From Saprospiraceae bacterium (GTDB lineage Bacteria > Bacteroidota > Bacteroidia > Chitinophagales > Saprospiraceae), in assembly GCA_022844265.1 (NCBI GenBank), contig JALHMA010000003.1, positions 1 through 60,793 of the forward strand: a DNA stretch of 60,793 nucleotides, given 5' to 3'. This document shows, in pieces, positions 24,987 through 34,696 of this stretch. Below the pieces are notes generated by a model, which worked only from the letters and a program-made list of their open reading frames with translations, searched no databases and was not told the DNA's origin. How positions within the stretch are numbered: the first letter of the stretch is position 1; every line of letters begins with the position of its first letter. A program made the translations under genes and the position numbers.

Positions 24987-26377
24987 TGATGATGCGATTG
25001 CAAATAATCTTGGCAATGGCTTTGGTTCTTGCTTCATTGCCAATCTTTTCACAACAAATATGGTCACCCGACGCCTTCCTACAGCAGGTACGCTCCAACC
25101 ACCCCGTTGCGAAGCAAGCAACCCTGCTCACGCCAGAAGGGGAGGCGGCACTACTGGCGGCCCGTGGAGGCTTCGACCCGAAAGTTTATGGCGATTGGGA
25201 ACGCAAGAGCTTTGATGGCAAAAACTATTTCAACATTGCCGAAGGCAGCGTGAAACTACCCACTTGGTACGGCATCGAGGGCAAGCTGGGCTACAACTAC
25301 GCTACGGGCATCAACCTTAGCCCAGAGCACAAACTGCCCGCCGATGGCCAAGCCGTGCTCGGTGCATCGGTGACGCTGCTCCAAGGCTTGGTGATTGACG
25401 AGCGGCGGGCGGGCCTTTTTCAGGCCCGCATCCTACAGCGGGCAAACGTTGCGGAGCAACGCCTGCTGATGAACGAACTGCTCTACGAGGCCGCCAAAGC
25501 CTACTGGAACTGGTCGCTGGCCGATGCCTGGGTGCGCACCTACGAGGAGGCCGTGCGCAATGCGGAAATCAGGCTCGACGGCATTCGGGGAAGCTGGGAA
25601 CAGGGCGACCGGCCCGCCATTGACACCTTGGAGGCGCTCATTCAGGTGCAGGACCGACGGCTGGAACTGAACGCTGCGCAACTGCATTTTCGGAACGCCC
25701 GGCTGGCGCTGCAAAACTTCAATTGGGAAAATGGCCGTGCCGTGGCCGTGGACTCCACGCTCCGCCCCCAGCCGCTTGCCGATGGCCTACTTATTGACGC
25801 CATTTCGCTCGCCCCTGCCGATACGCTGGCGGCACAGCACCCGCAGGTGCAGGGCTACCGCTTCAAGCTGGAAAGCCTCGATGTGGAGCGCCGCCTGAAG
25901 CGGGAGGCACTGAAGCCCCGCCTCGATGTGTCGTACAACCTGCTCGGCGACGGCTTCGACCTCTCGCCTGACAACGGCGATTTTTTCCTGCAAAACTATA
26001 AATGGGGCGTACAAGCCGGCTTTCCGCTATTCTTCAGAAAGGAGCGTGGCGGCCTCCAATTGGCGGAGCTGAAAATCATGGACGCAGCGCTTGGGCTGAC
26101 CCAAAAGCAGCAGGAAATCCGCAACAAAATCATCGCCTACCAGAACGAACTTGCCAATTTGCGCCAGCAAATAAACCTCGCCAACGCCATGCGGGACAAT
26201 TACGCCCGGCTACTGACTGGCGAAAACGAGAAATTCGTGCTGGGCGAAAGCTCGGTATTCCTCGTGAACTCAAGGGAAAACAAACTCATCGAAGCGGAAC
26301 TTAAACTTGCCAAGCTGCAAGCCGAGGCAAGGAAGACTGAGGCAGGGCTGCGCTGGGCGGCGGGGCTGTGGCAGTGA
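24983..26377 (+). CDS. TolC-family outer-membrane channel
   Basis: A 464-aa outer-membrane efflux protein with a signal peptide (ending PIFSQ) and two repeats of long amphipathic helices plus strands (e.g. AAKAYWNWSLADAWVRTYEEAVRNAEIRLDGIRGSWEQGD). Its four consecutive Met codons make the exact start uncertain by up to three residues. The 4-base overlap with the HlyD gene supports one operon and one export machine. Confidence 0.88.
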   Translation: MMMMRLQIILAMALVLASLPIFSQQIWSPDAFLQQVRSNHPVAKQATLLTPEGEAALLAARGGFDPKVYGDWERKSFDGKNYFNIAEGSVKLPTWYGIEGKLGYNYATGINLSPEHKLPADGQAVLGASVTLLQGLVIDERRAGLFQARILQRANVAEQRLLMNELLYEAAKAYWNWSLADAWVRTYEEAVRNAEIRLDGIRGSWEQGDRPAIDTLEALIQVQDRRLELNAAQLHFRNARLALQNFNWENGRAVAVDSTLRPQPLADGLLIDAISLAPADTLAAQHPQVQGYRFKLESLDVERRLKREALKPRLDVSYNLLGDGFDLSPDNGDFFLQNYKWGVQAGFPLFFRKERGGLQLAELKIMDAALGLTQKQQEIRNKIIAYQNELANLRQQINLANAMRDNYARLLTGENEKFVLGESSVFLVNSRENKLIEAELKLAKLQAEARKTEAGLRWAAGLWQ

Positions 26378-26474
26378 ATGAGGGGAGGTTTGCCTGCCTG
26401 ATGGATAAGCTATCTTGCGAGCCGCCAAGTCTTGGTGGCGTGAGGTTAATTACACTTTTTTTCAAGTAACTTAC

Positions 26475-27470
26475 ATGGCAATAGACTTTGTGTTTTTCAT
26501 CCTGTGCGCCGGGTTGGTCGTCCTGAGCGGCAGCCGCCTCGCCTTTCACGGCGACCGCATTGCGGAATTGAGCGGGCTGGGGCGTGTCTGGGTCGGGCTG
26601 ATTTTGATGGCGGCAGTCACTTCGCTGCCGGAGTTGGTCACAGGCATCAGCTCCGTCGCTTTCGTGGGGCAGCCCGACCTGGCGGCGGGCGACGTGTTCG
26701 GCAGTTGCGTGTTCAACCTGCTCATCCTGTCAATCATTGATGCCCGTGTTCGGCAGCCCATTACCTCGTTGGTGAAGCCGGGGCATGTGGTGGCGGGATT
26801 TTACGGCATCATCCTGCTGGCGGTAGCCGGAGTGGCGATTGTTCTGGCGCCGAACATAGGTTCGATAGGATGGGTAAGCCCGTTTTCGCTGCTCATCGCC
26901 GCTGTTTATGCCCTTGCCATCTGGAGTGTTTTTCACTATGAAAAAAGGAAGCAGAGCGCCGAAGCGCAGCAAGAGGGCCGCCCCGTCGAACAGCAGAAAG
27001 AACTGCGGAAATCGCTGCGGATTTATGCGATGAATGCCGTCGTGGTAATGGGAGCGGCGTTTTTTCTGCCCCATTTTGGCGATGGCATTGCCAAGGGGGT
27101 CGGGCTGGAAGCATCGTTCTTCGGCACCCTGTTCCTGGCAGCCACCACCTCCCTGCCCGAGTTGGTGGTTTCCATTTCCGCCCTGCGCCTGCGCTCCTAC
27201 GACATGCTGGTGGGCAACCTGCTGGGCAGCAACATCTTCAATATTCTTATCTTGGCGCTGGATGATGTTTTTTATACACAAGGGTCGCTGTTTTCTGCCA
27301 TTTCCCCGTTGCACCTCGTCTCCATACTGGCGGTGGCAGCCATGACAGCGGTGGCAGGCTTGGGCATTTTCATCAAGCCGCAAAAAAAGTTCTGGAGGAT
27401 GGGCGCCGACACGGTTGTAATTTCCCTCATTTACCTGGCGCTCGTCGCGGTTCTGTATTTTGTGCATTAA
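26475..27470 (+). CDS. Sodium/calcium exchanger, CaCA family
   Basis: A 331-aa membrane protein with two alpha repeats, AAVTSLPELVTGISSVAFVGQPDLAAGDVFGSCVFN and AATTSLPELVVSISALRLRSYDMLVGNLLGSNIFN, and about ten membrane segments. The first repeat has C where the other copy has N in the GS-x-x-FN motif, so ion selectivity may differ from the exchanger at 16301. Broken copies of its 5' part occur at 15444 and 16089, so this is the surviving relative of a duplicated gene. ATG at 26475. Confidence 0.88.
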   Translation: MAIDFVFFILCAGLVVLSGSRLAFHGDRIAELSGLGRVWVGLILMAAVTSLPELVTGISSVAFVGQPDLAAGDVFGSCVFNLLILSIIDARVRQPITSLVKPGHVVAGFYGIILLAVAGVAIVLAPNIGSIGWVSPFSLLIAAVYALAIWSVFHYEKRKQSAEAQQEGRPVEQQKELRKSLRIYAMNAVVVMGAAFFLPHFGDGIAKGVGLEASFFGTLFLAATTSLPELVVSISALRLRSYDMLVGNLLGSNIFNILILALDDVFYTQGSLFSAISPLHLVSILAVAAMTAVAGLGIFIKPQKKFWRMGADTVVISLIYLALVAVLYFVH

Positions 27471-27528
27471 ACTTCAACATCCGGTTAAAACTCCAGCGAT
27501 ACCTACGTCAAAAACCAGCTGATTTAAC

Positions 27529-28386
27529 ATGAAAAACGACCCAACCCTCGCCCGTTATTCCGTCCGAAAAGCATCTGGCGAATTTGCGCCTTTTGACGAA
27601 ACCAAACTGCGCCGCTCGCTGCGCCGCTCCGGTGCGAACGACCACCTGATGAACCTGGTCTTGCAGGAAATCCGGGGGCAGGTCTATGACAACATGCCCA
27701 CCAAAGCCTTGTACAAATTGGCGTACAAGCTGCTCAAACGGCTCGACCGGCCCGTCGCCGACCGTTATTCGCTAAAGCAGGCAATGCAGGAGTTGGGCCC
27801 TTCGGGCTTTCCGTTCGAGCGTTTTTTTGCCGAAATCCTCAAATCGCAAGGGTATTCTGTCAAAACAGGCCTGCTTTTGAACGGAAAATGCATCACGCAT
27901 GAAATGGACGTAGTGGCCGAAAGCGAGACCGACCTGATATTTGTCGAATGTAAATACCACCCCTTGCCGGGCAGCGTGTCCGATGTGAAAGTGCCGCTTT
28001 ATCTCCATGCCCGTTTCCTCGATTTGGCGGCAAGCCCAAGCATTCAGCGCGATTTGGGCGGGCGAAACCTGCAATTTCGCATCGCCACCAACACCCGTTT
28101 TTCCGACGATGCGATGACCTACGGGCGCTGCGCCAAACTGCACCTCATCGCCTGGGACTATCCGATGGGCAAGGGCCTGCGAGAATTGATTGACGAAACG
28201 GGCCTGCACCCTGTCACCTGCATCTCATCGCTGGCCCGGCATGAAAAAACAGCGCTGCTCGAAAAAGGCGTCGTGCTGTGCAGACACCTGTCCGAACACC
28301 CGAAGATGCTGGGGAAAATTGGTGTTTCATCGGAGCGTGAAAAGGCAATTTTAAAGGAGGTGGAGGGGCTGTGCAGCGGAAAATAA
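27529..28386 (+). CDS. ATP-cone plus Mrr-type nuclease-fold protein
   Basis: A 285-aa protein joining an ATP-cone (about 8-95: VRKASGEFAPFDETKLRRSLRRSGA), the nucleotide-sensing module known from ribonucleotide reductases and NrdR, to a restriction-endonuclease-like core (about 105-235) with EMDVVAE and VECKYH, the D...ExK metal site of Mrr-type nucleases. A nuclease gated by ATP/dATP is the natural reading (inference). No methylase or partner gene is adjacent, so it is not a standard restriction system. It stands 58 bases after the exchanger. Confidence 0.78.
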   Translation: MKNDPTLARYSVRKASGEFAPFDETKLRRSLRRSGANDHLMNLVLQEIRGQVYDNMPTKALYKLAYKLLKRLDRPVADRYSLKQAMQELGPSGFPFERFFAEILKSQGYSVKTGLLLNGKCITHEMDVVAESETDLIFVECKYHPLPGSVSDVKVPLYLHARFLDLAASPSIQRDLGGRNLQFRIATNTRFSDDAMTYGRCAKLHLIAWDYPMGKGLRELIDETGLHPVTCISSLARHEKTALLEKGVVLCRHLSEHPKMLGKIGVSSEREKAILKEVEGLCSGK

Positions 28387-28501
28387 TAAAATCAAAACAT
28401 TGCGGAGGCAGCCAATTAAAACCTGAGCTGCTTCGAGGGAAAACGGGCTTGTGGAAACGAACTTTTCGCTTAATTTACAAAATCAAAAACATTATAACAT
28501 T

Positions 28502-29599
28502 ATGAAGTGGTCATTTTTCATCGGCAGAATTTCCGGTATCGGGCTGTACGTCCACTGGACTTTTTTCATCCTCATCGGCTGGATTTTCTTCAGCTATTAC
28601 CAGAAAAACCAGAGTACGGCGGAAGCGTTCATGGGCATCTGGTTTATCCTCGCCTTGTTTGGCTGCGTTGTCTTGCACGAGTTGGGGCACGCCTTCGCCG
28701 CCAAACGGTTCAACATCGTCACGAAGCAAATCACCTTGCTCCCCATCGGCGGGCTGGCGCAAATGGAAAAATTGCCGGAGAAACCCATGCAGGAACTCTG
28801 GGTGGCGATTGCCGGCCCCCTGGTCAACCTCGTCCTGGCCTTGCTGCTTTTCATCTACTTGGGCGCAACTTCCGGGTTCCCTTCCATTGAAACCTTGAAG
28901 GTGCTCGACGCTTCCAATTTCCTGTTCGGGCTGTTCACGGCGAACATCGTGCTGGCGGTGTTCAACCTCATCCCCGCCTTCCCGATGGACGGCGGGCGGG
29001 TGCTGCGGGCATTGCTTGCATTCAAATTCGAGCGGGGGAAGGCGACCCGGATTGCCGCCAACGTGGGGCAATTGCTCGCCATCGGTTTTGTTTTCCTGGG
29101 CTTTTTTTCCAATGTCTGGCTGGTGTTCATCGGCATTTTCATCTACGTGGGCGCAGAATCCGAGGCAGGGTACGAAGAGACGAAATCGGCGCTTTCGGGC
29201 ATTACGGTGAAGGATGCGCTCATGCGGCGGTTCACCCGCCTGCACCCCGCCGACCCCCTCCGCAAAGCCGTCGAAGCGCTGCTCAACGGGCAGGAACGGG
29301 AATTTATCGTAATGGAGGGCGATGTGGTGAAAGGTATTTTGACCAGAAACAGGCTGATACAAGGATTGGCGGATTATGGCGACAGCTCGCCCGTGTCCGA
29401 CTCCATGCGCAGCGATTTTGTCGCCTTGCGCCCCGATATGGCATTGGAAAAAATCTATCACGAAATGTTGAGCAACGGCTGCGAGGTGGCGCCAGTTTAC
29501 GACGGAGGGGCGTTGCTCGGCATCGTGGACAAGGAAAATGTCGAGGAGTTGCTGTTGGTTAGGAAGGCATTGAATCAGTTAAAACCGGCGGCGCAGTAG
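28502..29599 (+). CDS. Site-2 protease (M50) with CBS domains
   Basis: A 365-aa intramembrane metalloprotease: HELGH at 59-63 supplies two zinc ligands, NLIPAFPMDGGR (about 157-168) the third region. Six or so membrane segments precede a C-terminal CBS pair (about 240-355), which in this subfamily probably senses adenine nucleotides. Targets are unknown; site-2 proteases often cleave anti-sigma factors or signal peptides. ATG at 28502 (MKWSFFIGRI) is the family start; the track adds 17 residues. The CBS pair and the neighbouring ATP-cone hint at energy-charge control (inference). Confidence 0.88.
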   Translation: MKWSFFIGRISGIGLYVHWTFFILIGWIFFSYYQKNQSTAEAFMGIWFILALFGCVVLHELGHAFAAKRFNIVTKQITLLPIGGLAQMEKLPEKPMQELWVAIAGPLVNLVLALLLFIYLGATSGFPSIETLKVLDASNFLFGLFTANIVLAVFNLIPAFPMDGGRVLRALLAFKFERGKATRIAANVGQLLAIGFVFLGFFSNVWLVFIGIFIYVGAESEAGYEETKSALSGITVKDALMRRFTRLHPADPLRKAVEALLNGQEREFIVMEGDVVKGILTRNRLIQGLADYGDSSPVSDSMRSDFVALRPDMALEKIYHEMLSNGCEVAPVYDGGALLGIVDKENVEELLLVRKALNQLKPAAQ

Positions 29600-29682
29600 T
29601 TGGAAAATGCGCCTCCTCTTTTTAAAAACAATAATCACCAACCATCGGGTTTATGGGAAACCCATCTGGCAGGATAAATTGC

Positions 29683-29690
29683 CTAAACTT
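29683..29690 (+). promoter_or_regulatory. Possible -7 box of the P-type ATPase
   Basis: TAAACTTG, one base off TAnnTTTG, lies 16 bases before the ATPase ATG. Confidence 0.35.
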
Positions 29691-29706
29691 GCGCCGCAAA
29701 TAATCC

Positions 29707-32409
29707 ATGTCAGAAAAAAATGCCTCTACAAAAATGTCAAATACCACCATCGTAGAAAATGAATTTCACAGCGTTGAAGCACACGAAGTTATTCGCATCT
29801 TAAATAGCACCCCGAAGGGGCTTTCCTCACGGGAAGCCGAGATTCGCCTTCAAAAGTTTGGCGCCAATGCCATCCCCAAAGGGGAAAAAACTTCTGCTTT
29901 TGGATTGTTTTTCAAGCAGTTCAAAGACCCTTTGCTCGTCCTGTTGATATTGGCTGGGATATTATCTGTTTTCATTGGCGAGGCTGTGGAGGGTGCAGCC
30001 ATGTTTATCATCGTTTTGTTAAATGCAATTTTGGGCTTTGTGCAGGAATATCAGGCCGAAAAAGCAATGGAGGCTTTACAAAAAATGGCGGCTCCGGAAG
30101 CGAAGGTTTTAAGGGATGGTGTGGAACAAAAAATACCGGCAAGCAAAATAGTGCCGGGGGATGTAATTCAATTAGTTGCCGGGGATATTGTTCCTGCCGA
30201 TGCCCGATTGACAGAGGTTGCCAGCCTTCAGGCTGATGAAGCCTCCTTGACCGGGGAATCCGTCCCGGCCCAGAAAAGCCTGATGCCGTGCCAGCCCGAA
30301 GCGCCGCTTGCCGACCAGCAAAGCATGGTTTTTATGGGCACGATTGTTACCTACGGTAAGGGAAAAGCCATTGTTGCAAGGACTGGGGTGAACACGGAAT
30401 TCGGAAAAATTTCTTTTTCCCTGCGGAGCACGAAAAAAGTCCAGACGCCCCTGCAAAAGAAATTCGACCAGTTGGCTCGCCACATAGGGATAGCGGCGGC
30501 AGTCCTTATCCTCATCGTTTTTGTATCCGGAATGGCAACGGGCACGCTTTCATTTTTGGAAATGCTGGTCTTTGCGCTGGCATTGGCAGTCGCCACCGTT
30601 CCAATAGCACTGCCTACCATCGTGACCATAGGTTTGTCAATAGGCAGTAAGCTCCTTGCCAAACTCAAAATGCTGATTAAGAAACTCCCGGCTGCCGAAA
30701 GCCTGGGAGCGGCGACCGTTATCTGCTCTGATAAAACAGGAACTATCACCCAAAACCGCATGTCGGTCACCGAGGTCTTTTTCAATGACCAAACCATCAG
30801 CATAGATGCTTCCGGTGTTTTTAGTGTTGGTGGCAAACCGATGAACCCGGCAGAAATGGAGGTTTTTTTCCGAATAGCTTACTTATGCAACGATGCAAAT
30901 GAAAACCGGAATGGAGGAGAGGAATCAGCACATGGCAACCCTACTGATATTGCACTGCTTGTTGCCAGTAAAAAAGCAAAATTCGAGCGTTCCCACTTCG
31001 AGCCGCATTTCAGGTTTACAGGTGAATTGCCGTTTGATTCCGACCGGAAAAAAGTGTCGGTGATTTATGAAAACAAGATTCACCACCGTACCGAGGCTTA
31101 CGTGAAAGGCGCTCCGGATTTCATGCTGGATTCCTGCACCCGGATTTATGAGAATGAGACGGTAAGACCATTGACGGATATTGACCGAAAAAAGATTTTA
31201 TCCGCCAATCAGCGATTTGCTGAAAATGCATTGCGGGTGATTGCTCTTGCCTACCGGGAAGTACCACTGAGCACTGAACATGAAATTGAAGCGATTGAAA
31301 AAGACCTCATATTCGTCGGTTTGGCAGGCATCATTGACCCGCCCAGGGAGGGCGTAAAAGAAGCGGTTGCCCGTTGCCACACGGCAGGCATTAAAGTAAT
31401 GATGATAACCGGCGACCATAAAACGACTGCGATTGCCATCGCCAAACAAATCGGTCTTTACAAAGAAGGCGATGTTTCGCTCACCGGAAAAGAAATAGAA
31501 GATATGCCGGAGAAGGATTTTGAAGCAATCATAGACAAGCTGAGCGTGGCTGCCAGGGTGCTGCCGATTCAGAAACTGAAAATCGTGGAAGCCCTCCAAA
31601 AGAAAGGGCACGTGGTTGCCATGACGGGCGATGGCATCAACGATGCCCCGGCGCTCAAAAAAGCGGATATCGGCATTGCAATGGGCATCACCGGAACGGA
31701 CGTGTCCAAGGAAGTAGCCAACGGAATTCTCCTGGATGACAATTTCACCACCATCGTCAATGCCGTACACGAGGGGCGCAATATTTATGACAAGATGGTT
31801 AAGTCTGCGAAATACCTCTTGTCTTGCAATACCGGGGAGATTTTGGTCATTTTGATAGCTATTTTGTTGCAGATGCCACTCCCCTTGATTCCGCTTCAAA
31901 TTTTGGTAATCAACCTCCTGACGGATGCGTTTCCTGCCCTGGGCCTGGGGTTCGAATCGGCAGAAGACGGCATTATGAAGCGCCGTCCGAGAAAGCCTGC
32001 CGAAAAACTCATAGATGGCAAAATGTTCGCCTCCATTGTCGTCATGGGGATTGTAATGGCATTAGGTACGCTTTACTTGTTCAATGAATACCTTTATAAA
32101 GGCTTGGACTATGCCCGGACAGTCGCCTTTACCACCCTGGTGTTCATCCAGATGTTTGCGGTGATGAGCAGCCGCTCGTTGATGCCGTCCCTCAAAAAAA
32201 TGAACCCATTCTCCAATGTATGGCTGCTGGGCGGCGTGACCCTTTCCATGCTGCTGCACCTGGTTTTGGTTTACTGGGCGCCGATGCAGCCCATATTCCA
32301 TACCGTACCCCTCCATTTGGAAGACTGGTGGAAAATTATTGCCGTTTCGAGCGTGGGATTTCTCGTCATGGAAATAAGCAAGGTGGTTTTAAAATTTAAA
32401 AAAACATGA
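29707..32409 (+). CDS. P-type cation-transporting ATPase (P2-like), variant ion site
   Basis: A 900-aa P-type ATPase with all catalytic motifs: TGES (about 184-187), DKTGT with phosphorylated D342, TGDH and TGDGINDAPALKKADIGIAMG. Overall layout and the membrane-6 stretch NLLTDAFPALGLGFE resemble P2A Ca2+ pumps. The membrane-4 ion motif, however, is VPIALP (299-303) rather than PEGLP; PIALP/PIAMP is typical of P3A proton pumps. The transported ion is therefore uncertain (Ca2+, Mn2+ or H+). The stop overlaps the LdhA start (ATGA). Second Met at residue 10 is an alternative start. Confidence 0.88.
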   Translation: MSEKNASTKMSNTTIVENEFHSVEAHEVIRILNSTPKGLSSREAEIRLQKFGANAIPKGEKTSAFGLFFKQFKDPLLVLLILAGILSVFIGEAVEGAAMFIIVLLNAILGFVQEYQAEKAMEALQKMAAPEAKVLRDGVEQKIPASKIVPGDVIQLVAGDIVPADARLTEVASLQADEASLTGESVPAQKSLMPCQPEAPLADQQSMVFMGTIVTYGKGKAIVARTGVNTEFGKISFSLRSTKKVQTPLQKKFDQLARHIGIAAAVLILIVFVSGMATGTLSFLEMLVFALALAVATVPIALPTIVTIGLSIGSKLLAKLKMLIKKLPAAESLGAATVICSDKTGTITQNRMSVTEVFFNDQTISIDASGVFSVGGKPMNPAEMEVFFRIAYLCNDANENRNGGEESAHGNPTDIALLVASKKAKFERSHFEPHFRFTGELPFDSDRKKVSVIYENKIHHRTEAYVKGAPDFMLDSCTRIYENETVRPLTDIDRKKILSANQRFAENALRVIALAYREVPLSTEHEIEAIEKDLIFVGLAGIIDPPREGVKEAVARCHTAGIKVMMITGDHKTTAIAIAKQIGLYKEGDVSLTGKEIEDMPEKDFEAIIDKLSVAARVLPIQKLKIVEALQKKGHVVAMTGDGINDAPALKKADIGIAMGITGTDVSKEVANGILLDDNFTTIVNAVHEGRNIYDKMVKSAKYLLSCNTGEILVILIAILLQMPLPLIPLQILVINLLTDAFPALGLGFESAEDGIMKRRPRKPAEKLIDGKMFASIVVMGIVMALGTLYLFNEYLYKGLDYARTVAFTTLVFIQMFAVMSSRSLMPSLKKMNPFSNVWLLGGVTLSMLLHLVLVYWAPMQPIFHTVPLHLEDWWKIIAVSSVGFLVMEISKVVLKFKKT

Positions 32410-33398
32410 CTGTAACCTTCTTTTCCACGAAATCTTATGACCGCGAGTATTTCGAGCGACGCAACTCGGACCATCACATACTGCGCTTTTTGGAAACGCC
32501 ACTCACCGAACAGACGGCTCAATTAGCCGCCGGGAGCAAGGCTGTTTGCATTTTCGTCAACGACCGTTGCAATGCAGATGCGATTAAAACCTTGAATGAG
32601 AAGGGAATTCGCCTCATCGCCTTGCGCTGTGCGGGTTTCAACAATGTGGACATGGCTGCCGCAAAAGCGCATGGCATGACGGTCGTGCGTGTGCCCGCTT
32701 ATTCGCCCCACGCGGTGGCGGAACACGCGGTCGCGCTCATGCTCACGCTCAACCGCAAGACGCACAAAGCCTACAACCGGGTGCGCGAGGGAAATTTCTC
32801 GTTGGAACGGCTGACGGGTTTCGACCTGCATGGGAAAACGGTGGGCGTCGTCGGCACAGGAAAAATCGGCTCCGTGTTCGCGCAAATCATGCTCGGCTTC
32901 GGTTGCCGCGTGTTGGCTTATGATATTTTTGAAAATCAGGAACTTATAGCCAAGGGTGTGCGCTACGTTCCGCTCGGCGAATTGCTTTCCGCTTCCGGTA
33001 TTGTCTCGCTGCATTGCCCTTTGAACGACCAAACGCACCACCTCGTCAACGCCGAATCTTTGAAAAAAATGAGGCCCGGCGCCATGCTCATCAATACTGG
33101 GCGCGGCGCGCTGATGGACACTCGGGCTACCCTCGTCGCGCTGAAATCCGGGCGCCTCGGCTATCTTGGCATCGACGTGTACGAGCAAGAGGAAAATCTA
33201 TTCTTCCAAGACCATTCGGAGACCATTATTCAGGACGAACTCATCCTGCGCCTCATGTCCTTCCCCAACGTGCTCATCACGGCGCATCAGGCATTCTTTA
33301 CCGACGAGGCGTTGTCGGAAATTGCCCGCGTGACCTTGCAAAACATCTCGGATTTTGAAGCGGGAAAACCGTTGGAAAATGAAGTAAAAATTCAGTAA
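32406..33398 (+). CDS. ldhA: D-lactate dehydrogenase / 2-hydroxyacid dehydrogenase
   Basis: A 330-aa D-isomer 2-hydroxyacid dehydrogenase with the Rossmann motif GVVGTGKIGSVFAQIM, substrate residues around INTGRGALMDT (Arg), the GIDVYEQEENLFF segment typical of LdhA, and the catalytic-pair regions (E in YEQEE, H in ITAHQAFFT). It reduces pyruvate to D-lactate with NADH. It is translationally coupled to the P-type ATPase, which suggests fermentative metabolism and ion homeostasis are switched on together. The downstream neighbour is a pseudogene. Confidence 0.88.
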   Translation: MTVTFFSTKSYDREYFERRNSDHHILRFLETPLTEQTAQLAAGSKAVCIFVNDRCNADAIKTLNEKGIRLIALRCAGFNNVDMAAAKAHGMTVVRVPAYSPHAVAEHAVALMLTLNRKTHKAYNRVREGNFSLERLTGFDLHGKTVGVVGTGKIGSVFAQIMLGFGCRVLAYDIFENQELIAKGVRYVPLGELLSASGIVSLHCPLNDQTHHLVNAESLKKMRPGAMLINTGRGALMDTRATLVALKSGRLGYLGIDVYEQEENLFFQDHSETIIQDELILRLMSFPNVLITAHQAFFTDEALSEIARVTLQNISDFEAGKPLENEVKIQ

Positions 33399-33425
33399 AT
33401 CTGCGTTTTGCTTCCTGCATCGCCT

Positions 33426-34590
33426 TGCCACGACCAATTCTTTCGACCCTGCTGCACAACTGTAAAACCCTTTGCCGCATTTCACGACATCAAGGACGAG
33501 ACCGAGCGCAAGTTCTACCCGCAGGTGATGGAGAAAAGCCAGGTACTTGCCCGATTTGCAAGATGGACCTGGTTTGGGTGGAGGTTGACCCAACCCAGAA
33601 AGCGGGCGAGTTGAAGTTGAGCGACCAGCAAATCCGGCTGGCGAACATCCAGACCGACACCGTGCGCCTCCGTCCGCTCGGCGAGGAAATCACCCTTTCG
33701 GCTACGTTGAAGGAAAACCAGAACCTCGTGAACGTAGTCACGTCGAGGATTGCGGGCAAGGTCGAGCGGCTTTTAATCCGAAACATCGGCGAACCCGTGC
33801 AGGCAGGGCAAGCAGTTTTTGAGCTGTACAGCGAGGAACTTACCTCCACCCAACAGGACTACCTACTGGCATTGCAGAGCAAAAAACGTTACGCAGATAC
33901 TGACCCAAACTTCGCCCGCATTGCCGATGCTTCCCGCAACAAACTCTTGCTCTGGGGCATGACCAAGGGCCAAATCGCCGACCTCGAACAAAGCGGCAAG
34001 CCCGGCAACACCCTTACTTTTTACAGCAAGTACAGCGGCATCACTACCGAGGTCAGCGTTGCCGAGGGCGATGAGGGTTCGCCCATGCTGCGCCTCGCCA
34101 ACCTGAACACGCTTTGGGCGGAGACACAGCTTTGCGTCAGCGACCTCCCGTTTTTGGGCAAGACCGGGGGCGTTGGTGGAATTCCCTTCCATCTCCGACC
34201 AGAAGCTGCAGGGCAAGGTCAGTTTCGTGAACCCCTCGCTCGAAGCCTCTTCCAAAATCGTGATGGTTCGGGCGGAAACCCCAACCCCGGCGGCAATTAC
34301 CAGCCGGGGACGCAGGCATGGATGACGCTGAAAGGAAGAGTCCGAAATGCCATCGCCTTTCCGACCAATGTGCTCATCGGGGGAAAGAACGGCACGACCG
34401 TCTGGCTGAAAATCAAAGCGGCGCATTTGAGAGCCGCATGGCGGAGACCGGCACGACGAACCGGGATTTCACGGTAATCAAAGCGGGCTTGGAGGCGGGT
34501 GAGATGGTTGTCGTCTCTGAGGCTTACTTGTTATACACAACGAGCTGGTTTTCAAGAAGGGGGCGAAACCGATGGCGGGGCATGATATGG
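33426..34590 (+). pseudogene. Frameshifted CusB/HlyD-type heavy-metal efflux adaptor
   Basis: Pieces of one RND periplasmic adaptor lie in changing frames: FYPQVMEKS (one frame), then PGTCPICKMDL, the heavy-metal-binding domain, and the adaptor core to about 34165, then EFPSISDQKLQGKVSFVNPSLEASSK in another frame, then GTQAWMTLKG back in the second, then ESRMAETGTTNRDFTVIKAGLEAGEMVV and NELVFKKGAKPM in others. At least four frameshifts are needed, so it is dead (or the assembly is poor here). No CusA-type pump follows. It may be related by history to the truncated metal-type response regulator at 3851. Confidence 0.8.
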
Positions 34591-34617
34591 GGGGCGGTGG
34601 AGGGCATGAGTGGCATT

Positions 34618-34696
34618 GAGAAAATGAGAAAGTTGAGAATATCGAGAATTTGCCCACGTTCGATTTTCTCAACTTTCTCAACTTTCTCATTTTCTC
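34618..34696. terminator. Perfect 22-bp stem hairpin at the DUF3987 stop
   Basis: GAGAAAATGAGAAAGTTGAG.. (34618-34639) pairs perfectly with 34675-34696. The right arm reaches into the stop codon of the minus-strand gene at 34695. It lies between a pseudogene and a mobile-element gene. Confidence 0.65.

Noticed and set aside
28511-29461. 316-aa minus-strand ORF
   Set aside because: Antisense shadow of the M50 protease gene.
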